Of a stretch of 64,000 nucleotides of DNA, positions 18,426-28,352 are shown in pieces; the stretch's first letter is position 1, and every line of letters begins with the position of its first letter. The stretch lies in contig OZ244857.1 in assembly GCA_965220935.1 (NCBI GenBank), forward strand, positions 186,001 through 250,000, written 5' to 3'. The position numbers and the translations under genes were made by a program. Under the pieces are notes generated by a model that saw nothing but the letters and a program-made list of their open reading frames with translations, was not told the origin of the DNA and did no database searches. The stretch comes from Bin80 sp965220935. GTDB lineage: Bacteria; Bacteroidota; Rhodothermia; Rhodothermales; Bin80.

Positions 18426-20522
18426 ATGAATTTGAAAATAATACTACCGCAATTATTGATTATTCTTTCACTCTTATGTCCAACGATTCTACATGCTCAG
18501 AATGCAGATACGTTGGACATTGTAGAATTGGATGATATTGTCGTTACTGCTGATCGATACAATTCTATACGTTATAAATCAACTGGTGCAGTTAGCGTCT
18601 TAAAACGTAGTGACATTGCTCAATTAGCAGGCGTTCAGACGCTCGGCGGAATCCTGAGACATGTGCCAGGTTTTGCCCTGCTACAGTTAGATGGGTTGGG
18701 TTATGATATACAGCCAATTATTCGCGGTTTCTATGGTGGTGGAGAGGCCGAGTATGTTTTGCTTATGGTAGATGGACAGCCGGTGAATGCGTTGGAGACC
18801 GGCCTCATCAACTGGGATCAGATCCCGCTGACAGCCATTGAGTCCATTGAAATACTTCGCGGAGGGGCATCCTCGCTTTATGGAGATGCTGCGATAGGGG
18901 GGGTGATCAATATCATTACGGATTCTAATGCTCCATCAAGTTTTGAAGCGGCGATTGCTGGAGGTTCATTTGGGGTATTCAAGGCCAGCGGATCGTCTCG
19001 TTTTTCGCTAGGAAAACGAAAATTCTCTTCCTATGGAAATTATGAATCTACAGATGGATACAGAGATCATGCCAATCGAGTTCTTAGGGGATTAGGACTT
19101 GAATTTGATGTACTTAAATCTAGAGTTGCTGATCTTAAGTTTTCGGCATCCTTGCATTCTAGAGACTACGACATACCTGGGCCACTTACAATTCAACAGA
19201 TCGCACAAGATCGTGTCCAAGGATCTCCCTTTTTTCGCTTTGACTCCAATGACGAATATACCCAGAGATTGGCATTAAATAGCAAGATCAATCTGAGTCA
19301 GAATTCCTCTTTTTTGATCTCAATTGCTGCGAATGAAAGAAGCCTTGAAGGTGGACGTGCTCTGCCAATTACGGTTGAATTTGCGGATGTAAAGTGGAGA
19401 GAATTCGAGACCTCTCGAGTATTTTTCAGCGCTCAATGGCTGGCGCATAACCTGATTGCATCCGACCATCTGACCATTGGTTCGGATCTTCACAGTGGTC
19501 AACTAGATGTAGCATGGTACAATATGGTGACCGGGCCTGCTACGGTATTTCAAGAGTATGATGGAGCGATTGGAGATCTATCAACCAAAGGTAAAGGGAC
19601 GCGTCAAGCATCGGCCGCGTATGCGCAGTATGACATTGAGATACTTCGCCAATTGAGAGCCTCCGCAGGACTCCGATACGACAGGATCAACGATCACTAC
19701 ACACCAGAAGGTCAGGCCGAATTAAGTTCAGTTCATACTGCACTTAGCCCGAAGTTCGGCATTAATTTCAGGTATACATCCAGTGCTCAACATCAAGGGA
19801 ACTGGTATGCCAATGTTGCGAGATCATTCAAGACCGCGACCATGGATCAACTTTTTGGACAGAGGTTAATCCCCGTTGCAAATCCCCCTGATGGGATTTC
19901 AATTTCCAATCCGAATCTCAAGCCTCAGCGGGGAATTAGTTTTGAAACTGGAGTTTACCATCGTGCAGTGTTGATTCCTAATAAACTCAATGGAGACTTC
20001 ACTTTGAGTCTCTATCATATGGATATGGAAGATGAGTTAGATTTTTCATTTGAAACGTTTCAATACGAAAACATCGCCAGTAGTCGCCACCAGGGGATTG
20101 AATTAGGATTATTTCTTGAAAGGGTAGATTTGGCTTCCCTACGATTCAACTATACACTTCAAAATGTGACCTTTCGTAAGGGGGAATTTGAGGGTAAATT
20201 CATCAGAACCATACCACAAGATTACCTATCAGCAGCGATCAGTTTGCCTATTCTGGATAGGCTTCAAGCAATGGCGACGATTCGCAGCACTCGACGCATA
20301 TGGCTTGATAATGCGAATACTGAGAGGTTGGACAATTTCTCATCGGTTGATTTTAAGGTAACGTATTCTCTGCGTTGGATCACCTTGGAGTTAGAGACGC
20401 TCAATCTGATGAATAATTTATTCAGTACGACTGGATTTTCTGACCCAGGTGGATCGGACGCATATTTATTGTATCCTGCTGCCGGTCGCTCGTTGCTTGC
20501 TGGCATCCGAATGAACTGGTAA
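18426..20522 (+). CDS. TonB-dependent outer-membrane receptor
   Basis: Outer-membrane active-transport barrel for an unknown ligand, 698 residues from the ATG at 18426, chosen because it puts the signal peptide (LLIILSLLCPTILHAQ) at the N-terminus; a TTG at 18378 would add 16 unlikely residues. A TonB-box-like VELDDIVVTADR follows the signal, then the plug domain (GILRHVPGF, IRGFYGGGEAEYVLLMVDG, IEILRGGASSLYGDAAIGG). The C-terminal barrel ends with the aromatic residue Trp, as typical. No CarboxypepD-like N-terminal domain, so it is not SusC-like. The next gene encodes a small membrane protein 16 bp downstream. Confidence 0.9.
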   Translation: MNLKIILPQLLIILSLLCPTILHAQNADTLDIVELDDIVVTADRYNSIRYKSTGAVSVLKRSDIAQLAGVQTLGGILRHVPGFALLQLDGLGYDIQPIIRGFYGGGEAEYVLLMVDGQPVNALETGLINWDQIPLTAIESIEILRGGASSLYGDAAIGGVINIITDSNAPSSFEAAIAGGSFGVFKASGSSRFSLGKRKFSSYGNYESTDGYRDHANRVLRGLGLEFDVLKSRVADLKFSASLHSRDYDIPGPLTIQQIAQDRVQGSPFFRFDSNDEYTQRLALNSKINLSQNSSFLISIAANERSLEGGRALPITVEFADVKWREFETSRVFFSAQWLAHNLIASDHLTIGSDLHSGQLDVAWYNMVTGPATVFQEYDGAIGDLSTKGKGTRQASAAYAQYDIEILRQLRASAGLRYDRINDHYTPEGQAELSSVHTALSPKFGINFRYTSSAQHQGNWYANVARSFKTATMDQLFGQRLIPVANPPDGISISNPNLKPQRGISFETGVYHRAVLIPNKLNGDFTLSLYHMDMEDELDFSFETFQYENIASSRHQGIELGLFLERVDLASLRFNYTLQNVTFRKGEFEGKFIRTIPQDYLSAAISLPILDRLQAMATIRSTRRIWLDNANTERLDNFSSVDFKVTYSLRWITLELETLNLMNNLFSTTGFSDPGGSDAYLLYPAAGRSLLAGIRMNW

Positions 20523-20538
20523 TACAGATTAAGCAAGT

Positions 20539-20877
20539 ATGCCAATAATTGTAAAAGGGTTCAAACTTGTTGGATCGCTCCTATTTTTTCTGTGTGCCTA
20601 TTGGCAGTTGAATGATCCTGATGCATTTTGGTGGGCATTGGTCTATGCCGTTACTGCACTGATTGGTCTTATTTCACTGTATAGAAAAATTGCTTGGCAA
20701 GTCATCACACTTCCCGCAATACTGATTACTGGGCTAGGACTCTATTATGCTTGGATTGTAGCCAATCAAGGTCTACATTACTTTGAAGACGAATCTGGCC
20801 GTGAGATGATGGGCTCTTTATTGGCAGGAATTTATTTGGTGATCCTCGCCGTTCATGCTAAACTCACGAAAGGTTGA
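20539..20877 (+). CDS. TMEM220-family small membrane protein
   Basis: A 112-residue integral membrane protein with four hydrophobic segments and the conserved WQLNDPDAFWWALVYA signature near residue 22, matching transmembrane family 220. Function is unknown. It follows the TonB receptor gene by 16 bp in the same direction and is likely co-transcribed with it; in marine Bacteroidota such proteins often accompany receptor genes, so a linked role is possible but unproven. Confidence 0.7.
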   Translation: MPIIVKGFKLVGSLLFFLCAYWQLNDPDAFWWALVYAVTALIGLISLYRKIAWQVITLPAILITGLGLYYAWIVANQGLHYFEDESGREMMGSLLAGIYLVILAVHAKLTKG

Positions 20878-20952
20878 TAACCTGATTCATACCCAATAAT
20901 ATAGATGGTATTGTTTAAAGTTAAGAAGCGGGGTGTGTCACCATTTCTTCCC

Positions 20953-20970
20953 GACTTCGACGGTTTCAGA
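20953..20970 (+). repeat. Left inverted repeat of the IS1634-type element
   Basis: Sequence GACTTCGACGGTTTCAGA, an exact complement of 22772-22789. Confidence 0.8.
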
Positions 20971-21093
20971 TTTTTGAGATTTTAAACCCCTTATTTATAT
21001 AGCTTTTCGGGCGGTTTTTCGGCGATTTTGGTGTGTAGTGTTCAGTTTTGGAATTTTGGTTTTTATGTCGTATATTTGTAAATATAGGTGCTC

Positions 21094-22599
21094 ATGTTTA
21101 TCAGAGAACTCAAGCGTAAAACCACTAAAAACATTGCAGTCCAGATTGTTGAGAGTTACCGCAATCAGGCGGGTTCGCATTATTCGGCACATGGGAAGTG
21201 TGCATCCAGATGCGGTGGATGGGCTGGTCAAAATCGCCTATCTGGAACTGGCGCGGATCCAAGAGGCGCGTCATCCCACATTATTTCCCGCAGAGTCGTA
21301 TGTGGATGAGGTGGTGGCGGCCAGAAAGAAGAAGCGCGAGGATAAGGCTCTGGTGATCAAGGATGCGCGGAAGCTTCATGAGATACGACGGATATGTTTG
21401 GGCTTTCATGAGGTGATCGGTGCTTTGTATGATCAGATGGGATTTGCAGAGGTGTTTGATTCTCGTCAGAAGATGGCGCGACGCTTGCAGACGGTGTTAC
21501 TGCGTCTGGCCACACCTGGGGAGAGTAAACTGGGCCATAGCCGAAAGATGTCTAAGGATGCGGGGGTTGAGGTGGAGAAGTTTTACAGGATGATGGATGC
21601 GGTCACCGATGATGGCGTTCAAGCAACTTATATCAGATCAAACGCTGGGACTGCTTGGGGGAAAATTAACGGTGCTCTTTTTTGATGTTACAACGCTGAG
21701 TTTTGCCAGCGAGAATTCAGATGAGCTGCGTAAGAAGGGATATAGTAAAGATGGAAAGCCACAAAGGGTTCAGGTGGTATTGGCGTTGATTCAAACCAAA
21801 GAGGGGCTTCCAGTGACCTACGAGCTCGCAATACCACCGATGTAAAGACGCTGGAACCCGCCATGACCAAGCTCCGTGAGCGGTTTGATTTGGATCAGAT
21901 GATCGTGGTAGCTGATGGGGGGATGTTGAGTAAAGATAATTTAGCCTTACTCAGAAGTTGGAACTGTGATTATGTGGTGGCGGCGCGCTTACGATCGTTG
22001 AACAAAGTGCAGACGCAGGTCAAGATACGTCGTGGAAGGTCCTACCAACGGGGCGTAAGGTCCGCGAGCACAAACTTGCAGGTCGGCGTCTGATTCTACG
22101 ATATTGTCCGAAAAAAGCCGCACGGGATGTGAAGTTACGGGACAAGGCGATTGAGAAAGTCAAGAACCAGGGAGTCAAAGGGACGGGGCGCGCAGGGCGT
22201 TTTCTTCATATAGAGCAAGATGGCGTCACTGAGGCCGCGATTGAAAAAGACAAGAAGTTTGATGGGTTACATGGCGTCTGGACGAGTTTAGAGGATCCGT
22301 CCCCCGAGCGAATCTATCAGTATTATGGGGAGTTATGGCGGATTGAAGAAGGATTCCGCGTGATGAAGCATACCATGGCCGTTCGCCCTGTCTTTCACTG
22401 GAAAGAACGTCGGGTCCGCGCACATCTGGCCATTTGTTTTGTCGCCTTTGCCCTATTACGGATTCTACGACACCGATACAACGCAAGGTTTGGAGGGAAA
22501 CAGCGTCTGAGTGAGGGACAGATTTTAGCAGAACTGAGCACGGTAGAAACCTCTATGATCAAGGCAATCAAGCCCACTATCTGCTTCCATCCAAGGTGA
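21094..22599 (+). pseudogene. IS1634-family transposase, multiple frameshifts
   Basis: The reading jumps between frames at about 21170, 21620, 21845 and 22020, so at least four indels separate coherent pieces. Recognisable parts in order are the start MFIRELKRKT, the helical N-terminal domain (to about 21600), VLFFDVTTLSFASENSDELR with the first catalytic Asp, MIVVADGGMLSKDN with the second Asp, and RIYQYYGELWRIEEGFRVMKH with the catalytic Glu. This is the DDE arrangement of the IS4/IS1634 group. Nearby chromosomal genes have intact frames, so decay rather than sequence error is the best explanation. Confidence 0.85.
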
Positions 22600-22702
22600 C
22601 CGATAGGGGGCACGCCTCTATCGGACTGAAGATACAGCGTGAGACCGTGCTACTGGGGTCAGCACCTAAAAGACCCCCAATCGGTCTTGATTTTCATCGT
22701 TT

Positions 22703-22720
22703 CCCCCTGAAATAAGGGGG
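22703..22720 (+). terminator. Hairpin at the 3' end of the IS element
   Basis: CCCCC and GGGGG arms enclose an 8-base loop (TGAAATAA), downstream of the transposase remnant and inside the right inverted repeat. No T-run follows directly, so termination is only a possibility. Confidence 0.35.
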
Positions 22721-22771
22721 CTGGTAGTGTTCAGTTTTTTCAGAATTCCTATATTTGATAGGGCTTTCAAT

Positions 22772-22789
22772 TCTGAAACCGTCGAAGTC
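22772..22789 (-). repeat. Right inverted repeat of the IS1634-type element
   Basis: Exact complement of the left repeat at 20953-20970. Confidence 0.8.
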
Positions 22790-23176
22790 AGGTTTATTGT
22801 CCACACAGAGAAATTTTCATATCCTACGATAGTATAGAACTTGTCTAATTTTCCAACTTCAATCTATGTTGCTAGCATTGATCATGAAACAGAAATCTAC
22901 TCTTGGTGTTTGAGGATAAGAGTCAGCATAATTTACATAAAACCACATGTTTCATGTACCCAAAGCTATTAGAAATGTCTGCAAAACAAAGGTGAACTTC
23001 TAGCGACACTTCGGGATTTGGAAGTGTCCGATAAGGTATGAACCGAGTTATCTTTCGTTATTGGAATTTTTTTGATGAACAAGCTACTAAAAAGCCGATC
23101 AAGTTGCGGAAGAAAAAGGTTGGACTGATGATGATTTTCATCACATGGCGCGAACACCCTATCGTTCCTATAAAAT
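22790..23176 (+). other. Gene-free stretch upstream of the PIN pseudogene
   Basis: A PIN toxin gene is normally preceded by an antitoxin gene, so I read this stretch in all frames for one. No coherent antitoxin could be recognised; if it was here it has decayed or been lost. Confidence 0.4.
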
Positions 23177-23258
23177 ATGCCTTTAAGATCTGTTAATTAC
23201 ACAAATGTCTTTCCGATGTCAGTTTCTCACAGATCACCCTATCACTGGATTTTCAATG

Positions 23259-23282
23259 GGGAATTATATACGTGAGTACCCA
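23259..23282 (+). repeat. Left 24-bp terminal inverted repeat of the TnpB element
   Basis: Begins GGGAATTATATACG and ends GTACCCA; exact complement of 24602-24625. Directly preceded by the target copy TTTCAATG. Confidence 0.85.
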
Positions 23283-23383
23283 AAGAATGGAACCATTCTA
23301 TTTTGGAGAGTATAACAGACACAATAGGATAGATACGCAGTCTACCCTATTGCTTACCATAACACCAACGTAACCTTGATATC

Positions 23384-24600
23384 ATGCCTGTTCAAAAGGC
23401 TTCTAACCCTTCGGGTTCAAACTGTTCCTATCGTGGAATAGAGTATCGTCTATTACCCGGCACGCAGTGGAAAGCCCATCTCTTGTCAGGTCTTTGTGGA
23501 GCATGTAGGTTTGTATGGAATACGTTTCTTGACCAAATCAACAGGGACTATAAAGACGAACATAAGGATAATCCAGAATTGACCTGGCCGTCATTAAGTA
23601 GGAGATACACTTCTTTTCGCCCAACCATTTCTTGGTTGAATCGGTATTCGTCCAACATTGTACGAAACACCTTAAAGCATCAGGCAGAGGCGTGGCAGGC
23701 TTTCTTCAAGGGATTACGTGATCATCCTACGTTCCATAATCGGTTTCAACACAATTCGTTTACGGCGACCAAAGGATTGTTTAAGATCCGAGGGAATGAT
23801 GTCTATATCCAGAAGATTGGCTGGGTGAAGTTTCGTAGGAAAGGAGGTAATCCTTATCCAGACGGTGAGCCGATTGAAGTCACCGTGAAGAAAGACGGAC
23901 GGTACTGGAAGATGAGCGTAATTTACAAAGTCACTAATCTACCAGAGAAGGTGGACGATGGCAAAGAGATTGGCATTGACTTGAATACCTATAACATTTC
24001 TTATTCCTCAACGGATGGTGAACAGGGCATGTTACCGATCCCTGACTTAACGGATAAGGAGATTAAGATTCGTCGGTGGCAAAGAAAGTTAGCCCGACAG
24101 CAGAAAGGATCTGGTCAATCCAAGCGAAAAATCAACAAGTGGAAGCGAAAACAGAAGAACGAATGCGGCACATCAACATAGCCGTAGATTGTCCAATAAG
24201 GCGTAAACGTGAAGACTTGAAGATCAAGACTATGTCCAAGTCTGCTAAGGGTACGGTTGAGAACCCTGGAACCAATGTGAAGGCAAAAGCAGGGTTAAAC
24301 AGAGCCATCCTTAACGCTGGATGGAGACGGTTTAATTCCTATTGCGATTACAAGTTTGGCAACGTGATTCTTGTAGATCCGAAGTATACCAGTCAACGCT
24401 GTAATCAGTGTGGTCATACAGATAAAGTCAATCGCAAGACGCAAAGTAAGTTTAAGTGTATGGCGGATCACGCAGACATCAACGCGTCTGTGAATATATT
24501 ACAGGCCTCCGGGATTGGGGCATCTGCACGTGGAGGAGCGTTCTCGTTAGAGACTCCTATGAGCCGTGAAATGGATACGCAAAAGGTAGCCGTCAAATAG
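23384..24600 (+). pseudogene. tnpB: TnpB (IS605 OrfB) RNA-guided nuclease family, frameshifted
   Basis: The N-terminal piece (23384 to about 24160) has the helix-turn-helix-like start with CRFVWNTFLDQIN and the first RuvC Asp in IGIDLNTYNIS. A short piece in a third frame (about 24140-24225, ending RRLSNKA) bridges to the last piece in the 24076 frame. That last piece carries the second RuvC residue (REDLKIKTMSKSAKGT) and the zinc ribbon CNQCGHTDK. The ribbon's second Cys pair is shortened: only KCMADHADINAS remains before the third RuvC Asp. Thus two frameshifts and a damaged zinc finger; the protein is probably inactive. Confidence 0.85.
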
Positions 24601-24601
24601 A

Positions 24602-24625
24602 TGGGTACTCACGTATATAATTCCC
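24602..24625 (-). repeat. Right 24-bp terminal inverted repeat of the TnpB element
   Basis: Exact complement of the left repeat; starts 1 bp after the tnpB stop and is directly followed by the second target copy TTTCAATG. Confidence 0.85.
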
Positions 24626-24983
24626 TTTCAATGGTCTAAAAACAGGGCACTACTGGTTTGCACCCAGATCGTTCTTGAATATCAGGAAATTATCGGAAAA
24701 AACATGGAAGTGACATCGCGTCAGACATTGTTGATACCTTAGAAAGTTTGCCGAATGTATTGGATGTTTCTCGCTACGATCAGTGGAATATCATAAACGT
24801 TGACCCTGATGACAACAAATTTACGGATTGTGCCATAGCTGGCAAGGCAGATTGAATAGCGACCTACGCTAAGCATTTTGAGGTACTCCGCATGAGCGGC
24901 TCCTCGCCTAGCGGTGGTGATTCCTCATGAATTCAAATAGCTGATCGGAATGTCGGAGTTTAGCTGACAAACAAATGTAAAAC

Positions 24984-26068
24984 ATGCTGAAAAAGATAAA
25001 AAACATAGAGGATCTGTTTGAAAAATTTAATGATCCTTATGACCTTCTTTCTGAACCCGATACTAAGGCTGCGTTCATTGGCCCGTTTATTGATGCCTTA
25101 GGTTACAATACTGGCGATCTTAATTCTGTCCGAAACCAGTATCCAATTTATTCTAATGGTAAAAGTGCAGGTAGTGTAGACATGCACTCTTTGACAATAA
25201 TCGTCATCTAACTATATTAGTTGAGGCAAAAAAATTACAGGATGACTTAGAAAATATTGAGTACGTAAATCAAATCAAGCGATTTTATGATCATATTGAA
25301 CAAGAAGTAGATTTTGTAATTTTGACCAACGGAAAGAGGTATCGTTTCTATGCAGAGAAACAAAAGATCAATGAGCTTGATGAGAAGCCTTTTCTTGATT
25401 TTGATCTCAGTGAAGTAAATGACAAATTAATACAGTGCTTATCTCAATTTTCACGTCAGAATTATAATCCTAAAAGGGCCTTAGAACTCTCCACTCAGTG
25501 GAATAGTACAGCGAGAATTTACACGTATCTTAAAGAGCAGTTTTCTGCTCCAAGTGATCATTTTTCAAAATTCTTGTCAAATTCAATTTTTAATTCTGTC
25601 AAGCCTGAGCTCGTAGAAGATATAAAAACTGTCCTCAGGAATACTGGTTTAGTATTCGTTAATTCTGATGACACAATTCCTCCAGATCCAATAGAGTTCT
25701 ACGATGAAGAGAATCCTTTTGAGGTAGAATTTGCCAAACGCCAAGATATTGAGTATTTTAGATTTCAGAATAATAAGATTAATGGTAGGTTACTTGATAT
25801 ATATGTACATGTATTTCGATATCTTTACAAGGAAGATTCAATGAAATTGAAGCAAATTTCTAGATCAATTGTAAGCTTGAAAATCACAGATAATCCAGAC
25901 CTCCTTAAAAGACCCGAAAAAATTTCCACATACAAATATATTGAAACAAATTTCTCTACAAAAGACAAGATGAGGCTTTTAGAGGGATCCCTTAAAGCTT
26001 TTAATATGGAAGACACCCTGCGAGTCAAACTGAGAAATAAACTCTTCACTAAGCGAACATACATATAG
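24984..26068 (+). pseudogene. HsdR-N-like nuclease family gene (COG4748 type), one frameshift
   Basis: The first frame (24984 to about 25185) gives MLKKIKNIEDLFEKFNDPYD, then EPDTKAAFIGPFIDALGY and SAGSVD. A one-base shift moves the reading to the frame that runs ALFDNNRHLTILVEAKK and on to the stop at 26068. The Asp and Glu-x-Lys of VEAKK are the nuclease-fold core seen in type I restriction R-subunit N-terminal proteins. The C-terminal half (ARIYTYLKEQFSAPSDHFSKFL) matches the same family of about 360 residues. With one indel, it could be a recent inactivation or a sequencing slip in the A/T-rich stretch near 25190-25200. Confidence 0.65.
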
Positions 26069-26101
26069 TACACCTCAGCATGTTAAGCAACATTCTTTTC
26101 A

Positions 26102-26467
26102 ATGACTAAAATGGCAACCATTTACCGATGGGATGATATGCCAATAGAGGAGGTCAAACAAGGCCTCGGCCGGCGAATCATCACAGGTGAGCGGATGATG
26201 ATTACCCATGTGTACTTGGAAAAAGATAGCATCGTCCCAATGCACTCACACGACAATGAGCAACTCACCTATGTCTTAAAAGGGGCATTAAAATTCTGGC
26301 TTGGATCCAATGAGCAGCAGGAAATTATTGTACACGAAGGAGAGGTGCTCGTCATTCCTTCTGATCTTCCTCACAAAGCAGTTGCACTGGAGGACACACT
26401 GGATGTAGATATATTCTGTCCGCCTCGGCAGGATTGGCTTGATGGTTCAGATGCGTATCTGCGGTAG
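26102..26467 (+). CDS. Single-domain cupin protein
   Basis: A 121-residue small beta-barrel protein. The cupin metal motifs are present: PMHSHDNEQLTYVLKG (motif 1, with two His and a Glu near residues 42-48) and VIPSDLPHKAVA (motif 2 with His near residue 98). Such proteins bind a divalent metal and a small ligand; the role cannot be told. Start may be the Met three codons further on. Its 3' end overlaps the start of the amylase gene by 17 bp, suggesting coupled translation. Confidence 0.8.
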   Translation: MTKMATIYRWDDMPIEEVKQGLGRRIITGERMMITHVYLEKDSIVPMHSHDNEQLTYVLKGALKFWLGSNEQQEIIVHEGEVLVIPSDLPHKAVALEDTLDVDIFCPPRQDWLDGSDAYLR

Positions 26468-28304
26468 CATAACAGTACTTATGGCATTGGTGTCAATAAG
26501 CCAAGCACAACCACTGGTCAGCGAGCCTCCATCTTGGGCAGACGAAGCGATATGGTATCAGATTTTTGTAGAGAGATTCCGTAATGGAGATCCTACAAAT
26601 GACCCGACGCGAGAAGATATTCAGGGTTTCTGGTTCGGATCACCGCCAGAGAACTGGGCACCAACTCCCTGGACTCATAACTGGTACGAGCTAGAAGCAT
26701 GGGCGATCGACAGCGAAATGGAATTCTACACAGCAGTACAATACCGACGCTACGGAGGGGATTTGCAAGGGGTTATAGAGAAATTAGACTATCTGAAGGA
26801 ATTGGGAGTGAATGCCTTGTATCTCAATCCAATCAATGATGCGCCCTCATTACACAAGTTTGATGCCCGCCATTATCGGCATGTGGATCGGAATTTTGGA
26901 CCTGATCCTGTCGGTGACCGATTGATCGCAGAATCAGAAGATCCACTAGACCCTGATACATGGCAGTGGACTGCAGCGGATAGTCTATTTCTTGAACTGA
27001 TTCAACAAGTGCATCATAGAGATATGCGCATTATTCTGGATTACTCATGGAATCATACTGGAATAAAATTTTGGGCATGGGAAGATATCCTGCAACACCA
27101 GCAAGAATCTGATTATGCAGAGTGGTATGAGATTAATAGTTTTGATGACCCAGCGACCGCAGATACAAACGAATTTTCGTATGATGGATGGCTTGGCGTT
27201 AAATCATTGCCTGAACTCGCTAAAATTGATGTGCCATCCACCCATGTGCATGGAGCACATGAAGGGAATCTTCATCCTGGCCCCAAAGCACATATCTACA
27301 ACGTCACCAAACGGTGGCTTGATCCCAATGGGGACGGTGATCCAGAAGATGGAATAGATGGATTTAGATTGGATGTTGCAGAAATGGTTCCATTGGGGTT
27401 CTGGCGAGATTATAGGGATTTTGTTAGATCGATTAATCCCGAAGCATATCTCGTTGGAGAGGTGTGGTGGGATTCGTGGCCCCACAAGATGGCAGACCCT
27501 GTTCCATGGGTTCAGGGAGATGTATTTGATGCAGTGATGAATTATCGCTGGTATATGCCAACACGTAGTTTTTTTGCTGAGACGCCACCACATCTCATCG
27601 CCTCAGAATATGTGACTCATATAGATTCGATCATGGCAGGAATTCCACGCCGTTTTTGGAATGCAATGATGAATCTTTCGGCAAGTCATGATACCCCACG
27701 AATCAGTACCAGTATTTACAACTCAGGATTATATAAGTATCACCAGAATCCAAGAGAAAGCCCAGATTTTAAAGTTAATCGCCCAGATAAGAAGACCAGA
27801 TCTATCCAAGAGATGGTCCTTGTACAACAATTCACATGGCCTGGTGCCCCACATATCTGGAACGGCGACGAGATGGGGATGTGGGGTGGAGATGATCCAG
27901 ATACCCGAAAACCCATGCTCTGGCCTGAGTATGTTTTTGAGGATGAAAATGCCCATCCATTCGGACTTCATAGACCGGTTGATACGGTTTCTGCTGATAT
28001 GGAACTCACGCAATTATACCAGACCTTAATTCAATTACGAACTGAAAATAAGGAGTTGTTTATACACGGTGAAACGAAATGGCTGATCGTTGATGATGAC
28101 CGGAGGCTACTCTGTTATGAGCGTCACTTAGTTGACAAGAGTGCTTTGGTCATCTTTAATGCTTCCAATGAAATCCAACAGATACGCCAGATTCCTAAGG
28201 GTCAGTATACGCAGATCTACCCATCTGAAGCAGTGGTTGAAGATACGTTATTGGTGATGCCTCCACGATCTGCCCTCATATTACTATCCGATGATAGTCC
28301 ATGA
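26451..28304 (+). CDS. Secreted GH13 alpha-amylase family enzyme
   Basis: A 617-residue glycoside hydrolase of family 13 that would cleave alpha-glucans outside the cytosol. I chose the ATG at 26451 because it gives a signal peptide ending SISQAQ; TTG/ATG codons at 26439/26442 are alternatives. The four GH13 blocks are visible: LDYSWNHTG, GFRLDVAE (nucleophile Asp about 308), LVGEVWW (acid Glu about 336) and SHDTPR (Asp about 413). The N-terminal WYQIFVERFRNGDPTNDP with its calcium-site character resembles neopullulanase/cyclomaltodextrinase-type enzymes. It overlaps the cupin gene by 17 bp. Confidence 0.9.
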   Translation: MRICGSITVLMALVSISQAQPLVSEPPSWADEAIWYQIFVERFRNGDPTNDPTREDIQGFWFGSPPENWAPTPWTHNWYELEAWAIDSEMEFYTAVQYRRYGGDLQGVIEKLDYLKELGVNALYLNPINDAPSLHKFDARHYRHVDRNFGPDPVGDRLIAESEDPLDPDTWQWTAADSLFLELIQQVHHRDMRIILDYSWNHTGIKFWAWEDILQHQQESDYAEWYEINSFDDPATADTNEFSYDGWLGVKSLPELAKIDVPSTHVHGAHEGNLHPGPKAHIYNVTKRWLDPNGDGDPEDGIDGFRLDVAEMVPLGFWRDYRDFVRSINPEAYLVGEVWWDSWPHKMADPVPWVQGDVFDAVMNYRWYMPTRSFFAETPPHLIASEYVTHIDSIMAGIPRRFWNAMMNLSASHDTPRISTSIYNSGLYKYHQNPRESPDFKVNRPDKKTRSIQEMVLVQQFTWPGAPHIWNGDEMGMWGGDDPDTRKPMLWPEYVFEDENAHPFGLHRPVDTVSADMELTQLYQTLIQLRTENKELFIHGETKWLIVDDDRRLLCYERHLVDKSALVIFNASNEIQQIRQIPKGQYTQIYPSEAVVEDTLLVMPPRSALILLSDDSP

Positions 28305-28352
28305 TCACCCCCCAAGCAAGGCTCAATATGCAATTATTTACAACCAATCAAG

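Larger units (their letters stand above)
20953..22789 (+). mobile_element. Decayed IS1634-type (IS4 superfamily) insertion sequence
   Basis: Bounded by an 18-bp perfect inverted repeat (GACTTCGACGGTTTCAGA at 20953-20970 and its complement at 22772-22789). Inside lies a transposase broken in several frames. A 14-bp direct repeat TAGTGTTCAGTTTT occurs at 21036 and 22725, near both ends. No matching target duplication was found outside the inverted repeats, so the true ends may lie a few bases away. Confidence 0.75.
23251..24633 (+). mobile_element. TnpB-only element with terminal inverted repeats and 8-bp target duplication
   Basis: A perfect 24-bp inverted repeat lies at 23259-23282 and 24602-24625 (outer end GGGAATTATATACG). 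It is flanked on both sides by the direct repeat TTTCAATG (23251-23258 and 24626-24633). Removing the element plus one copy of the duplication restores the PIN reading frame, which supports these exact ends. The only gene inside is a tnpB pseudogene, whose stop codon lies 1 bp before the right repeat. TIRs with a duplicated target are not how IS200/IS605 elements transpose. Confidence 0.75.
23177..24940 (+). pseudogene. PIN-domain toxin gene (COG1569/PF13470 type), split by a TnpB element
   Basis: The 5' part (23177-23258) reads MPLRSVNYTNVF then SHRSPYHWIFN, and the 3' part resumes at 24634 with GLKTGHYWF. Joining them across the inserted element keeps the frame. After a +/-1 shift near 24657 the frame continues with TQIVLEYQEIIGKNME. 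After another shift it reads DIVDTLESLPNVLDV, WNIINVDPDDNKFTDCAIAGKAD (with a stop), and later PRLAVVIPHEFK and a stop at 24940. DPDDNKFTDCAIA is the PIN motif carrying the catalytic acids. The first catalytic Asp of the DTN motif is Tyr here. So the gene is dead by insertion, frameshifts, a stop and loss of a key residue. Confidence 0.75.
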
